A DNA stretch of 64,000 nt. Origin: Ischnura elegans. Its lineage: Eukaryota; Arthropoda; Insecta; Odonata; Coenagrionidae. The position numbers and the translations under genes are program-made. The notes under the pieces were generated by a model. That model saw only the letters and a list, made by a program, of their open reading frames with translations, had not been told where the DNA came from and ran no database searches. The stretch is taken from assembly GCF_921293095.1 (NCBI RefSeq), contig NC_060247.1, positions 53,789,111 through 53,853,110 of the forward strand, read 5' to 3'. Shown in pieces: positions 23,640 through 33,949 of this stretch. Each line of letters starts with the position of its first letter. The stretch's first letter is position 1.

Positions 23640-26550
23640 CAAGAAATCTAATACCTACAATATTTACCTACGTATTTACACTGAGAAAATACATATACTT
23701 CACTTCTACCGTTTCAAATAATTACCCACCTCACAAGATTGTCATCGTTATTGCGCACGCCCTTCTACCTGCCGTTACGCCTGAGTGTTGTTTGTCTCCC
23801 GCTGTAAGCCGGCTCGCTTCAACTGTCATTCCAACGCTAATGCTAGACAAGAGCTCGAAACACCGACGCAGTTGACGGCTCAACCGCGCTGTGATTCACT
23901 TCACGAGCGACTGCGCAGATAGCATGCCCTCTTGGCACGTTTTCGTGCGAAGGGAGGAAAAAAAAAGACTCCCGTTAAAATTCCAATAGCTGTTAGGCTA
24001 AACTTTCTTATGAACTCAATGCCAACTTCATTTCATATCGTTGGTAAGTGCGCTAGCTGCGGCAGTTTGTTACGCGTATTTATCAATAAATGCATCGGCT
24101 ACGTTTCATGCACTTGCTCCATTTTGCTACCTCGTATTCGTATCAGTAGTGGTCGTATTGGACATGAAGAAAGAGAGGGAAGTATAAGGTAGAGTGAAGC
24201 TCGGCTTGGGAAAATTATAATTTAGATTCTACAAAAACACAGACTATATTTACTAAAATCTTCAAAACCTGCGAGTCCAAGTGCCTTTCCCGAAAGTACA
24301 TTTGGTATTTGTTCTCAAGATTATTTTATTCTCTCTAATCGAGTGAATCAAAAAGTTACGCTGATGACATGTACCTTTTTCTTCAACGACTCACTAGTGG
24401 TAACATCTTCCAGAATCCACAAGCCTTTCCCAACGTTTTTAGTATTGAGGCATAAATCCAACTATGTTCATTTACGCCAGAAAAGCAAGGTCCACAAAGT
24501 CGACCAGGGAAGAATATTTGGAAAGAAATAAATAGATGAAAACCGGTGTCTATGCATGAAATATTTAGCCACATGACTCGTAGAATTCCATGATTTTAGT
24601 CCACTCACGGCGGATAGAGTAACGCCGAAGGGCTTTCTGCTACAAAAATATTGGCATAAAAAATAAATTATTATAACCTCTAAAAATGCAAGTAAGCAGT
24701 CTTTTCATCATAGCTAAGTAATGGTAAATTATCGTAATTACACGTCATTACCCCAACAAAAGTCACGAGCAAAGATTCCCATGCATATTTTTTCATCAAT
24801 CATTAATGCTTACAATTTCGGACGCAATTGAAGATTTTTTACGTAAATTTTGAACTTTCCATTCCTTACTAAAATCAATTTTAACTCGATTCATGATAAG
24901 ATATTCTTTAAGCTTTAAGTAGCTTATAGCTTTAACTTATCCTTCCGACAATTATCTCCATTTTGTGGATTGGGAATGCGATGCAATCCTGTTCTTGCTT
25001 GGACGAATTTTTTTTGCGGCAAGGAAGGCCGAGTCAGGAAGCGACTGCGTGAGATGAGGAAAATGATGAGAACATTTAGGCGAGGCGTGAGTCATGGTCT
25101 GGAGGGATCGTCCACCTCGCCCTCCTCGGCCACCCAGTCTCCCCTTCACAGCTTCCCTTCCCCCCCCCCCCCCCCCCCCAGCCTCTCCACCGCCTCCACC
25201 GCCTCAGCAGCATCGCCCATGCCTCGCGTCATCCCCAGACCTAGTCTCGCGAGCCCTCTAAATTTTTCTCCCTCCTTCCCCACTAACAGAGGACCACCAC
25301 CTAAGGTCATGCGGAAAAAGTGGAGGGGGATGTGAAATGAGCCGAAAAACCCTCCTCATCTCGCCCCGGACCCAAGGCTAATCCTCCACCGGCGAGCTCG
25401 TGCGCGAGCCTGGACGGGCATCGTCCGTCTTTTGTTTCACAATCGGCCCGCGTCTCGGGAGATGAGCCTTGAGGAAAAATGCATGCCTCCCCTTTTTACT
25501 TCCCCACGCATTCGTAAGTCAAGGACCGAGGGGGAAGGGGGATGAGGGGAGGGGTAGCTCCGGAAAGAAAGAAGAGTTCAATGGTCCCACCTCTCTCCTT
25601 CATCTTACGTGCCATCCCCTCCACCCCCCTCCTTCCCTCCTCCTCCTCAGTCTTATCTTCGAAGCAACCCACTCCTCTCTCTCCAGTGTACTCATCTCTC
25701 GAGGTCCTCCCAACTTCTCTAGCGTCCTACGTAAGCGCGCTTTGCATGATTGCTCGCATTAAGATTCAAAGCCCTCCGCAAGCAATTCGTGCGTCACGCC
25801 CATCTAAGCTCTGTATCCCTCGCGACGGCATACCTTCCTTCTAAGGCTATAAATGGAAACTTGCTGTGTGTCGGCCTTCCTCGGAATTGAGGGCCTGCGT
25901 GTCTTTGAAACGATGAAATAATAGGTTAAGGAAAGACATTTAAATCACATAATAACAATCCTCTATTAATTAACTGATTCCGTGCGATGATTTATAATAT
26001 TTAGCGCGAATTATCTGTTTCGCCTATAGCCAGCTGTGACATAAGAAATATTGTGTTAAATTTTTTGCTGCAATAAACCCCTAGTGAAGTTGTCAAATTC
26101 GATATATAAGTGCTTCATACAAATTTTTCTTCTCACAGAATTTCTCCAAACATCATTCCTGCTTCGCTTTGCATAACCTATCATAACCCTCACAGGTATT
26201 ACATACATGAATTAATAAATTTAATAATAATGACAACAATTACAGTTAACATAGCTTTTCAACCAATCTATGGTAAATAGGTAAACTCTATTTACTTTTA
26301 TTTTAACCATTTATTGACACGTTAATCTTGGAAATCCTATGGAAATGTTTTGCCTGAACCATTTATTATGTATTCCTGATCTTATGCTTTATAGGGATTC
26401 TTAATGAATCCTCATTGATGTTGCTTTCCATTTCCCACTAAAATTTTGTTCATGTCATGTATGCGTTGTGAGGTTTTTTTTTCGATTCCAGGCGTTAGAC
26501 TGAAAAATAGCCCTTTGAGGATAGATAATGGAAAATAGTATATTGCTCGA
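23640..26550. other. Non-coding DNA with a CpG/pyrimidine-rich island
   Basis: 23740-23940 is moderately CpG-rich. 24960-25850 is a larger island with a C18 run near 25160 and long C/T tracts on the plus strand. Overlapping ORFs on both strands here are low-complexity. I see no domain, splice structure or repeat family. Confidence 0.5.
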
Positions 26551-26552
26551 AA

Positions 26553-26734
26553 CATAATAAAAGGCATACTGAGTTGTATGTTCCACAAAAGTTAAATTGG
26601 CCGACCCAGGTTTCGACATGTAGGAGCTGTACATATGTACACCTATAATTATACACCTTTGAAAATGACATTGAAATCTGGGTCGGTCAATTAAATTTTT
26701 GTGGGACATACAACTCAGTGTATCTTTTATCATG
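26553..26734. repeat. Foldback locus D with decayed hammerhead-like motifs
   Basis: Arms 26553-26620 and 26669-26734 are imperfect inverted repeats, sharing for example ACTGAGTTGTATGTTCCACA. The plus motif has UUGAAAA (26659-26665) and GAAA (26673-26676) but has lost stem II. The minus motif keeps GAAACCUGGGUC but has lost its 5' core. The DNA 3' of the right motif (to about 26785, including TTCCACCAAATATCGCC) is homologous to the flank of motif F at 28655-28730. Confidence 0.75.
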
Positions 26735-26799
26735 CTCCCTGTCTCCAAATTCCACCAAATATCGCCATCCAGCCTTAAGTTGGTATTTTACTCCTTATA

Positions 26800-27125
26800 C
26801 TCGTCCCGCTTGTACGATGCCACTGCCTCCCATTTTTCGTCCCCCTCCAGCCAATTGCATCCACTTGCGAGCTTCTTTTAATGGCCAGGGGGGCCTCGAG
26901 GACCTCCCCACCCTCTCGACCTCCTTACCCCTTCATGCCCCGACCGCATCTTCCGCCTCCTTACATCGGTGCCTCTGCCCGGTCCCGATCTGGCGTATGC
27001 TGTCTATTGTTGACCCTGGTCCCGGGCCACGTGACTTAGATGACGACTCCGTGCAGCTCTTGCTTGACGAAGCAGCGGTCTTGATGGGCGAGGGAGTGGG
27101 TGAAGCAGGGGGGAGAAGGTTATGA
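26800..27125. other. C/T-rich, CpG-containing patch
   Basis: High G+C with long pyrimidine runs. The 135-codon ORF at 26718-27125 starts inside the foldback flank and then runs through this low-complexity DNA, so I do not accept it as a gene. Confidence 0.45.
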
Positions 27126-27255
27126 GAGGAGGGGTTGAGATAAAGATGAATGAGAGTTCTTGATCATCTCTACAGTCTCCGGATCAACTTTGAAGAAGTT
27201 CATTATAACAAATAAAAGGATTAACTGTGTATTTATCCACCAATTTATTCTCGCG

Positions 27256-27295
27256 GTACAACTAGTTTCGACGCAGCGTCGTCATTATCAGGTGC
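27256..27295 (-). ncRNA. Hammerhead-like motif E, left arm
   Basis: Minus strand: stem I GCAC, CUGAUAA (27291 to 27285; G8 equivalent is A), stem II with GACG/CGUC, GAAA (27269 to 27266), palindromic ACUAGU, U, then stem I GUAC. The stem I halves pair except for one position. Confidence 0.45.
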
Positions 27296-27450
27296 AAGGG
27301 TAACAAACATAAAATACGTCCTTATACATAAACAAATTATGCGATTTCAGTGGGGGAGGATGAAGGTAGGTGGAAGTTGGGTCTTCCTCCCCCACTGAAA
27401 TCACATCATTTTCATGATATATAAGGACGTATTTTATGCTTGTATCCCTT

Positions 27451-27490
27451 GTACCTAATGATGACGCCGCAGCGTCGAAACCGGTTGTAC
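27451..27490 (+). ncRNA. Hammerhead-like motif E, right arm (all three stems)
   Basis: Stem I 5' GUAC (27451-27454), CUAAUGA (27455-27461), U, stem II GACGC-CGCA-GCGUC (27463-27476), GAAA (27477-27480), palindromic ACCGGU (27480-27485), U17 and stem I 3' GUAC (27487-27490). The geometry is complete, but G5 is replaced by A, which should inactivate a hammerhead. Confidence 0.5.
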
Positions 27491-27670
27491 CTCGAGAGTA
27501 AATTGGTGCATAAATGCATAGTTTTTCCTTTCATTGATTATGAGGGAGAGGTCTAAGGGAGAAATTAATGGCCGAAGAACTTAATCATTTACGTACTTCT
27601 GATGTTGATTTAGCATAATCGTAGTTAGCGTTGGTGAGGCTTTAAAATAAGAGATGGTTTATTTTTTCTA

Positions 27671-27820
27671 TGTCAGTGGTTATCTCTGGTACTCTGATGG
27701 TAACTGCTGTCTACGAAAAATTTAATTTTTATGCTGTCTCCAGCTTAATAATTCCAATATTTTTTTCTTACTTCTAATGAATCTGATGCAAACGAATGCA
27801 GTGCAAAGGCAACCTTTCTT
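27671..27820. repeat. Dispersed ~150-bp repeat, copy 1
   Basis: Shares TGTCAGTGGTT, TACTCTGATGGTAACTGC and ATGCAGTGC..GGCAAC in the same order with 28329-28485; roughly 65-75% identical by eye. Unclassified. Confidence 0.65.
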
Positions 27821-28153
27821 GCAGTTATACTTGCAGCATGACGTCGTAGTGTCAGCTGATAAGTACAATAAAATTAATTAACGAGCGTTTTTGTGTCATA
27901 AACTGTGACCGAAGTAAAAATTGAAGCATTGGAATTTGTTAAAGGGAGATTTCGTGAACAATAGCACCAAAGATCGGTCTGGCACATATCGGACAGGACT
28001 TTTCATAGTCACTTTAAAAAAATACAATGTAAAGGGTGTTATTTTACCAAGTTTCCCATTTAATATGGCCGAATGTACTTTAATTAAAGGTAATTTAATA
28101 ATAAATAACTCAAGTTGGGCAAAATTGGGTAACTTTGGTAAGGTTGCATAGTA

Positions 28154-28253
28154 CATGAGAGTAAATTTTTTAAATATATATTTTATATTAAATATTAAAT
28201 ACATTTTTAAATATTAAATTTATATATAAAAATAAATTTTACTTTATTCTCAT
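28154..28253. repeat. AT-rich imperfect inverted repeat
   Basis: CATGAGAGTAAATTT at the left returns as AAATTTTACTTTATTCTCATG at the right. The interior is nearly pure A/T with TATATA steps. It could extrude as a hairpin or be a small MITE. Confidence 0.6.
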
Positions 28254-28328
28254 GGATATAAAACATTTCCACCAGATATCGCCGGACACTGTGAACTATG
28301 TTACAGAGTACGTTATGGTATTTTTCAA

Positions 28329-28485
28329 TGTCAGTGGTTTTTTACGTTACTCTGATGGTAACTGCCATCGAGGAAAAATATAACATAGCATATAACAAAG
28401 CTTTCTCCACTTTTTCAATACAAATATTTCCCTATTTTTATAAATCTGACGCGAATATATGCAGTGCCTTGGCAACTTTTCTTCC
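28329..28485. repeat. Dispersed ~150-bp repeat, copy 2
   Basis: Second copy of the 27671-27820 repeat in the same orientation. It is preceded at 28270 by TTCCACCAGATATCGCC, which also occurs beside foldback D, so the repeat may belong to the ribozyme-like element family. Confidence 0.65.
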
Positions 28486-28654
28486 GGATCCTCCCTTGGA
28501 ATGCATCTCACATCGTTGAAATCGTTCTTATTGCCTCATCAAAACACAGAAACGTTCAAGTCACCAAATCACATTGAGAACACCGCTTCAAAGTGTTTTT
28601 TTATAGATGTATTCGTTAATATCTATTCCGATAGTGAGAGACAACATTATGATT

Positions 28655-28800
28655 CTTATCAACTTAAGGGTGGATGGCAATACTTGGTGGAACTTGGTGA
28701 TAGGAAACATAACAAAAGATACACTGTTGCACGTTTCACATAAGTTTTTATAACCGACCCAGGTTTCGACATTACGCCATGTCATTTTCAAGGTGAATGT
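28655..28800 (-). ncRNA. Hammerhead-like motif F (single) with family 3' flank
   Basis: Minus strand: CACC, UUGAAAA (28791 to 28785), U, stem II GACAU/AUGUC with a 6-nt loop, GAAA (28767 to 28764), self-complementary ACCUGGGU, C, then GGU pairing with ACC as stem I. The 3' flank (28655-28740) is homologous to 26714-26785 beside locus D. This is the U3/A8 variant, with no partner arm visible. Confidence 0.5.
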
Positions 28801-29384
28801 ACACAAATTGAAGAGCTTATATATTTTCTTTTACCTATGATTCTTCTGCATATTTTTTAAGTGATTTTATAATATGAGTATTAATGGTCAAGTGAGGCTG
28901 AATTTAAGATTATCATTTGAAAATTGCCAGAAAATAGTACTGTAAGAGTGTACTTACTTTGCTCGGAGTTTCCCTCTCCGTGTGAGGAAAAACCCTTTGC
29001 CAAGTAAGCGCTTGTATTTACTCGTACCTAAATGTACCGAATTTCCATTTTAACGTTAATAAAAGTTAGACTACTTTGGAATTAAATATGGGAGTGAAAT
29101 CTAAAATTTATTTGAAATCAGTGCATCACATATTTCTTTTGCATTGACGTACATTTGCGTTTTTAAGTAATTTTTCTTATAAAATTTTATGTCCTTTTCG
29201 AATATAAAGTGAAAGATATGTGTTGAAAATTAATTAAAATAATGCTCTCTGTTCTTTTATCATATTGTGTCATTTATATAGCTCACATGAATTTGTGCGA
29301 CCATGGGTAAGGGAAGTCATACCATTGCTAATTTTTATTCATGAAGTAGGGTCAATGTAATAAGTTGCTCCATTTATAGTGTGC
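28801..29384. other. AT-rich non-coding DNA
   Basis: Nothing recognised. Confidence 0.5.
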
Positions 29385-29470
29385 ATATGGGATCCTCTTG
29401 AATGCTGCACGCCGATGATTCGTCATCTCCTGTTACCGCCCGCAGGGTATTATGTAGATATATAATCATT
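29385..29470 (+). mobile_element. Non-LTR retrotransposon 3' terminus (fragment)
   Basis: Ends CCGCCCGCAGGGTATTATGT followed by AGATATATA, matching the terminus of the LINE relic at 10880-11275. Only the last ~85 bp are present. Confidence 0.6.
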
Positions 29471-30325
29471 TCAAGGCTAGGAAGCGGCATTAGTTACCAC
29501 GTACAAACCATTTCAAGATTTATGAACACAATTGAGGTGCTGAGGTGACTATATCTGCCAAAGTAATGATAAATATGTGAATTATAAATCAAATACCTGC
29601 ATAAATGTTTTTGCAAATTTGGCATATTATTCTGGTAACTAATAAGGCCTCAATAGGTACCTTGGTGAATCAATGAAATCGAATCCAAATGTATCTTTTG
29701 GAACTGTTTACATTCACATACGAACCCCATACTGTTTCGAATCCATTCTCTCCTATAATTGCTTACCCTTGAAAATTAAAATTCACGCTTCAGATGGCCT
29801 TTCATTAATCCACCGCTAATTAACCTCGCACAGAAATGCCAACATGATTCAGCGTCTTGAATCGCGTCCCTTTCCGAGACTTTGTTATTCCGAGGAAAAA
29901 CACGAACTAATTCCTCCCGGTCTCGTCGCAACCCACTTGTCTTCTTTTCCGCGCGCACATCCCTTGTTATTTCGTCACAGAGGCTGTTAACCCCGGAAAG
30001 CCACGTCACCCGAGACCTCTCCAATCTCTGGAGTCCCTTTCCCCAACCACCCTCATCGCCCCTCTTCGCTCACTCCCCAATTTTTTTTACCCTCCCCTCC
30101 GCAAACTCCGCGTCTTCCTCCATGTTTCTCGTGGCCAACTAACTAATTGTGAGACGATTTTCCTGCCGGCTGAAAGGAGAAAAGATGGTGGACACGTTGG
30201 CGCATGATTCGAAAGCGGGAGGATTAGGGAAGAAAGGGAGGTAGGAATCGTAAGGAACGGTGACGATGGAAACAGGGGATTGTTCGTTGCCTCTTGCGTA
30301 CCTTCATGGAATCTATTTAACATTA
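29471..30325. other. Non-coding DNA with a C/T-rich patch
   Basis: A pyrimidine-rich, moderately CpG-containing patch lies at about 29880-30130. ORFs on both strands overlap it. No gene supported. Confidence 0.5.
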
Positions 30326-30571
30326 TGTCACCTTAAATGTAAAACCTCATCAATCAAAAATTTCATAAAAATTTTATGTTTATGCTATTAATTGTAAAAC
30401 CTCGTATTTCATGTAATACAGCTGAAAATATAATTCTATTTAAAGTTGGAGTTGATGAATTTAAAAAAGCAAAACAGTTATTTAAATGTTTCATGCCAAT
30501 AGAAATAATGTTTTTTGTTCACCCTGTTATTTTGATATTTTTGATTAGGGAGGTTTTACATTTAAGGTGAC
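30326..30571. mobile_element. 246-bp MITE-like element with ~36-bp inverted termini
   Basis: The left end TGTCACCTTAAATGTAAAAC is mirrored at 30536-30571 by GTTTTACATTTAAGGTGAC with few differences. TGTAAAACCTC also recurs internally near 30394. Non-coding; superfamily unknown. Confidence 0.75.
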
Positions 30572-30578
30572 GATTGTG

Positions 30579-30715
30579 AAATGTAATAACTTTGTAATTC
30601 CACAAAAATTAAATTCTGTAAAATTAAATACGTGGTACGTCATCATCTGCTGAAGACTTACCCCGTCGAATCCCAGGAGGAATAATTTTTGTGGAGTTAC
30701 AAAGTTTATACATTT
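30579..30715. repeat. Foldback locus G with a decayed hammerhead-like centre
   Basis: AACTTTGTAATTCCACAAAA on the left is mirrored by TTTTGTGGAGTTACAAAGTT on the right. The TTCCACAAAAATTAAA flank is shared with loci B and D. On the plus strand CUGAAGA and GUCGAAUCC remain inside, with GAC/GUC able to pair. Confidence 0.65.
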
Positions 30716-31025
30716 AATTGTATACAGAGGATTTTTATTTGGCGTTATATACACTTCATTAGATTCCTCATCATTCAGTTTGGATTTTCGAGCTGTGAAA
30801 ATAAAAAAAATGGATTTTTGTGTTTCAAAATTTTGTACCAAAAATATATAGTATTTATGACCTCGGGGATATTCATTACTGAATTATTTGCCAGATCTTC
30901 TGAACTCAGAACTCACAAGTTAAGTTCAGAATTAGTGTTCATAGCCAAAAATTCCCCTTTTGCTATGGATAGATTTGATACTTTATTAATGAAAATAATA
31001 TAAAATTATCAATGAAATTGCCTGA
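30716..31025. other. AT-rich non-coding DNA
   Basis: No gene or repeat identified. The 104-codon ORF at 30689-31003 starts within foldback G and shows no domain. Confidence 0.5.
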
Positions 31026-31772
31026 TATATATATGGGAATGAATAGCTATTGTTACTTCAAATCATCGAACCCATTTTTAAGTAAGGAAATTCTTCCGCT
31101 AGTAATTTTGGATCTTTTCACTGTTTACAGATTTTTGCAAAGCTAAATACTGCCTCGATTAGATGAAAGATTGGAGACGGCTTTTCGTAGTTATTGGGCA
31201 CTGATAGCCATTGTTACTTCATATCATCAAAATCATTTTTAAGTAAGGAAATTCTTCCGGTTGTAATTTTCGATTTTTTTCTCCGATTGCAGATTCTAAA
31301 CGCTGAAAATTACTTCGATTACATGAAAGATTGGGAACGGCTATGCATATTTAATTAACAATCTTGATGGATTCATATAGATTGGATAGGAATGGGGAGT
31401 TATTGTTACTTCATATCAACAAAATCATTTTGAAGTAAGGTAATCCTTCCGCATGTAATTTTGGATCCTCTCACCGTTTGCAGGTACTAGCAACAATGAA
31501 AACTATCTCGATTCGATGAAAGATTGGGGGTGGCTTTGCATAGTTAGCTAAAAATCTGAATGGGCTCATATAGATAGGATAGGAATAGATAGTTATTGTC
31601 ACTTCATATCATCAAAATAATTTTTTAATGAGGAAATGCTTCCACAATGTAATTTCGGATCTTTTCACCGTTCGCAGATTCTAGCAACTCTGAAAAACTG
31701 CCTCAATTAGATGAAAGATTAGGGATGGCTATGCATAGTTAGTTAACAATCTGGATGGACTCGAATAGATAA
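31026..31772. repeat. Four-unit tandem repeat (161-193 bp units)
   Basis: The landmark TTGTTACTTCATATCATCAA or a variant recurs at 31050, 31211, 31403 and 31596, giving spacings of 161, 192 and 193 bp. Each unit also carries AGTAAGGAAATTCTTCC, TTTTGGATC, TCACCGTTTGCAG and GATGAAAGATT in fixed order. Units differ by about 15-25%. The first unit lacks ~30 bp. This is satellite-like monomer length. Confidence 0.9.
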
Positions 31773-31779
31773 GTCACAA

Positions 31780-33055
31780 CATTGGTTTGCGACTAAGCAG
31801 CTTATCTCTAAAGGGGAGCCTGCATCGAGTCTCACCTTGCCATTCTAGCTCCCCCTCCCCTCCATCCAACCGTCACCTCTCCTCCTCCATCCCCCTCCAC
31901 CCATTTCCCCTCCATCGCGTTCCAGCATCTGAGCCACCACCTTGCTTGCCATCTCCCTCGGCCCTTATCGCGTCATTTATTGAGCTGAAGACTAATGTTT
32001 TTCGTCGTCTTTCAGCGGGCACTGTGACTAATACCCCCTTCCCTCGATTCTTTGTGGGGCGAGTCCGTTGACCTCGTTGGCTGGAATAAAAGCCTTAGTA
32101 CTTGAGGTGGTGAGGTAGGGGTAGGGGGCTCTGGAAGTGGAGGGTGGGAGGGACAGACGAGCACTGAAGGGGGGCCTGAGGGGGTAAGGTCTTTGTGAAG
32201 ATGAGAGCCTCTCGCCTGGCCCTGGGTGAAAAAAATGGAGAATCTCTCCGTGCGACCTTTGACCTTGGCAATTGCCGAGCTTCATCACCTCCTGCTGTCG
32301 CCAGGAGGTGTCTTTTGGAACCGAAGAGAATTGATTTTGGATGTGGGAAACAATTTTTACTTGGTTTCGGTTCATTGAGTTACGTTTTATGGAACTCTAG
32401 CTCGTTAAAGTGAAAAAAGAAAGCACTGGAATATTTTCAAATGTTATCAAACTGGAGTAATGACTTCGAAGTTTATTGTGGTCTGTCAGACTCATCTATA
32501 TATATATTATTCAATTAATTTCGATTTTACATTCAATTTCAAATTATAGAGGAATAATTTGTTGTTTTGATATGATTGATGAGATATTGGACCATAAACC
32601 TTTTCTATCACTAATTATTCCCATTATTTGTTGAAATGAAGGAGGCAGTCTGCACCATGGCCATTTCTCTTAACTTAGATCCACCGAAACTTACGTAATG
32701 TGATCTCGTAATTGTGGTTTAATAATTAAGTTAGACTATTCCGTTAGGTGTCACGGTTTCCTCAGATGTCTTTCTCTGTATTTATTAATGAGGCTTAGAT
32801 GCATGTAATTGAAATAAAATCGAGTAATAAATTATGACATTCAATAAGAGCACGCTCAATGGCCGTGTTTTATCGTTGGCATGAATTAAGAGGCTCAGAT
32901 TTTAAAGCAGATTTCTTGGCGTGATCACCCTCGGCCACCTTTAAGGTTAATGGTATTTTGGTATTTAATGGCAGGAATTTTGGTATACTCAGTCTTGCAA
33001 ACCTACGATTGTCTGAATACAGCCCTCACATCTATTTACTGGTTCACCACTAATT
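31780..33055. other. Non-coding DNA with C/T-rich island
   Basis: 31840-32320 is G+C-rich, switching from pyrimidine-rich to purine-rich on the plus strand. The overlapping ORFs are compositional. The rest is AT-rich with nothing recognised. Confidence 0.5.
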
Positions 33056-33059
33056 TAGT

Positions 33060-33140
33060 TATCTACATCTACAAAATACCCTGCGAGCCACCTACAGGGT
33101 GTTTAGCATGGGATGGTCAATCATCAGCATACAGCATGCA
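33060..33140 (-). mobile_element. Non-LTR retrotransposon 3' terminus (fragment)
   Basis: On the minus strand it ends GGTGGCTCGCAGGGTATTTT then GTAGATGTAGAT, the same terminus as at 10880-11275. Upstream, GATTGACCATCCCATGC is shared with 54808-54880. Confidence 0.7.
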
Positions 33141-33744
33141 ATTAGATTCCTACATGCGTACCACACGGTCCAAAAAACGTTACGCATGATAACAAATTAT
33201 ACCACCACATGCTGTTAGAAATAATAATAAAATTCAGAAACAGTCATTATGCTATACATAAGTTAGTAGACTACACTACAAGTCACCCAAAGCTATCTTT
33301 CTCACTGCTTTGTACAACAGTCAGTTTATCGGGTATAATTATATAATTGCTTCCCATTAATATGCTCTTAACAAATTATTCGTAGATTAAATATTTCCTT
33401 GTGCTCAAAACTACTACATTTGTACGCTGATTTTTCTCATAATTGAGCAGATCTCTTTTACCGGATACATGAAGCTAGATAATTTTGACGTTTGACGTTG
33501 AATTTTTTGCCTGACATACCCTTGTTTAAAGGTGGCACTCGAGCGCCTTCTAGAACTCAAGATTTACCACCAGAAATGAGTCGATGTTCTTCCGCCGCAT
33601 GAAGTGGTGCTATAATTAAATCGCGCAAGGGTCTCGTTTACCATTTTTCTGTTTTCCGACCCTTCGCCTGCATTACGAACTATTAGCGACGAAATATCGA
33701 CTAGCCACAACTTTCCTAGGATACCAGTTTCGCTGAACAGTTAA

Positions 33745-33752
33745 TGACGTCA
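33745..33752. promoter_or_regulatory. CRE-like palindrome TGACGTCA
   Basis: Perfect 8-bp CREB/ATF-type site in context TTAATGACGTCAC. An identical 13-nt context recurs at 33902-33914. Confidence 0.35.
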
Positions 33753-33905
33753 CAGACTCTTGCCGTGCGGCTCACCGCTTCTCCGTTACTTCTCGGCCTC
33801 GCGCATGCCTTTCATGCATGATTCGTTGTCATAAAAACTCTAATGAGCGATTATTTCCGTCAAAAATTGGATCCTTCCTAACGACTTCATGAATTAGAAC
33901 TTTAA

Positions 33906-33913
33906 TGACGTCA
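33906..33913. promoter_or_regulatory. CRE-like palindrome TGACGTCA
   Basis: Second perfect site, 161 bp from the first, again within TTAATGACGTCAC. No associated promoter is evident. Confidence 0.35.
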
Positions 33914-33949
33914 CTAAATCATGAAAAGTGAGCGGCAACTATCGTTGGA

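Larger units (their letters stand above)
27211..27535. repeat. Foldback locus E (~150-bp arms) with two outward hammerhead-like motifs
   Basis: Arms 27211-27365 and 27383-27535 align in reverse complement for nearly their whole length, including AAAATACGTCCTTATA and TCAGTGGGGGAGGA. The spacer is 17 bp. Each arm holds a motif with GUAC-based stem I, GACGC/GCGUC-type stem II and a palindromic stem III. It contains no ORF of note. Confidence 0.9.
33141..33944. other. AT-rich non-coding DNA
   Basis: No gene. Two perfect TGACGTCA palindromes are listed separately. Confidence 0.5.
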
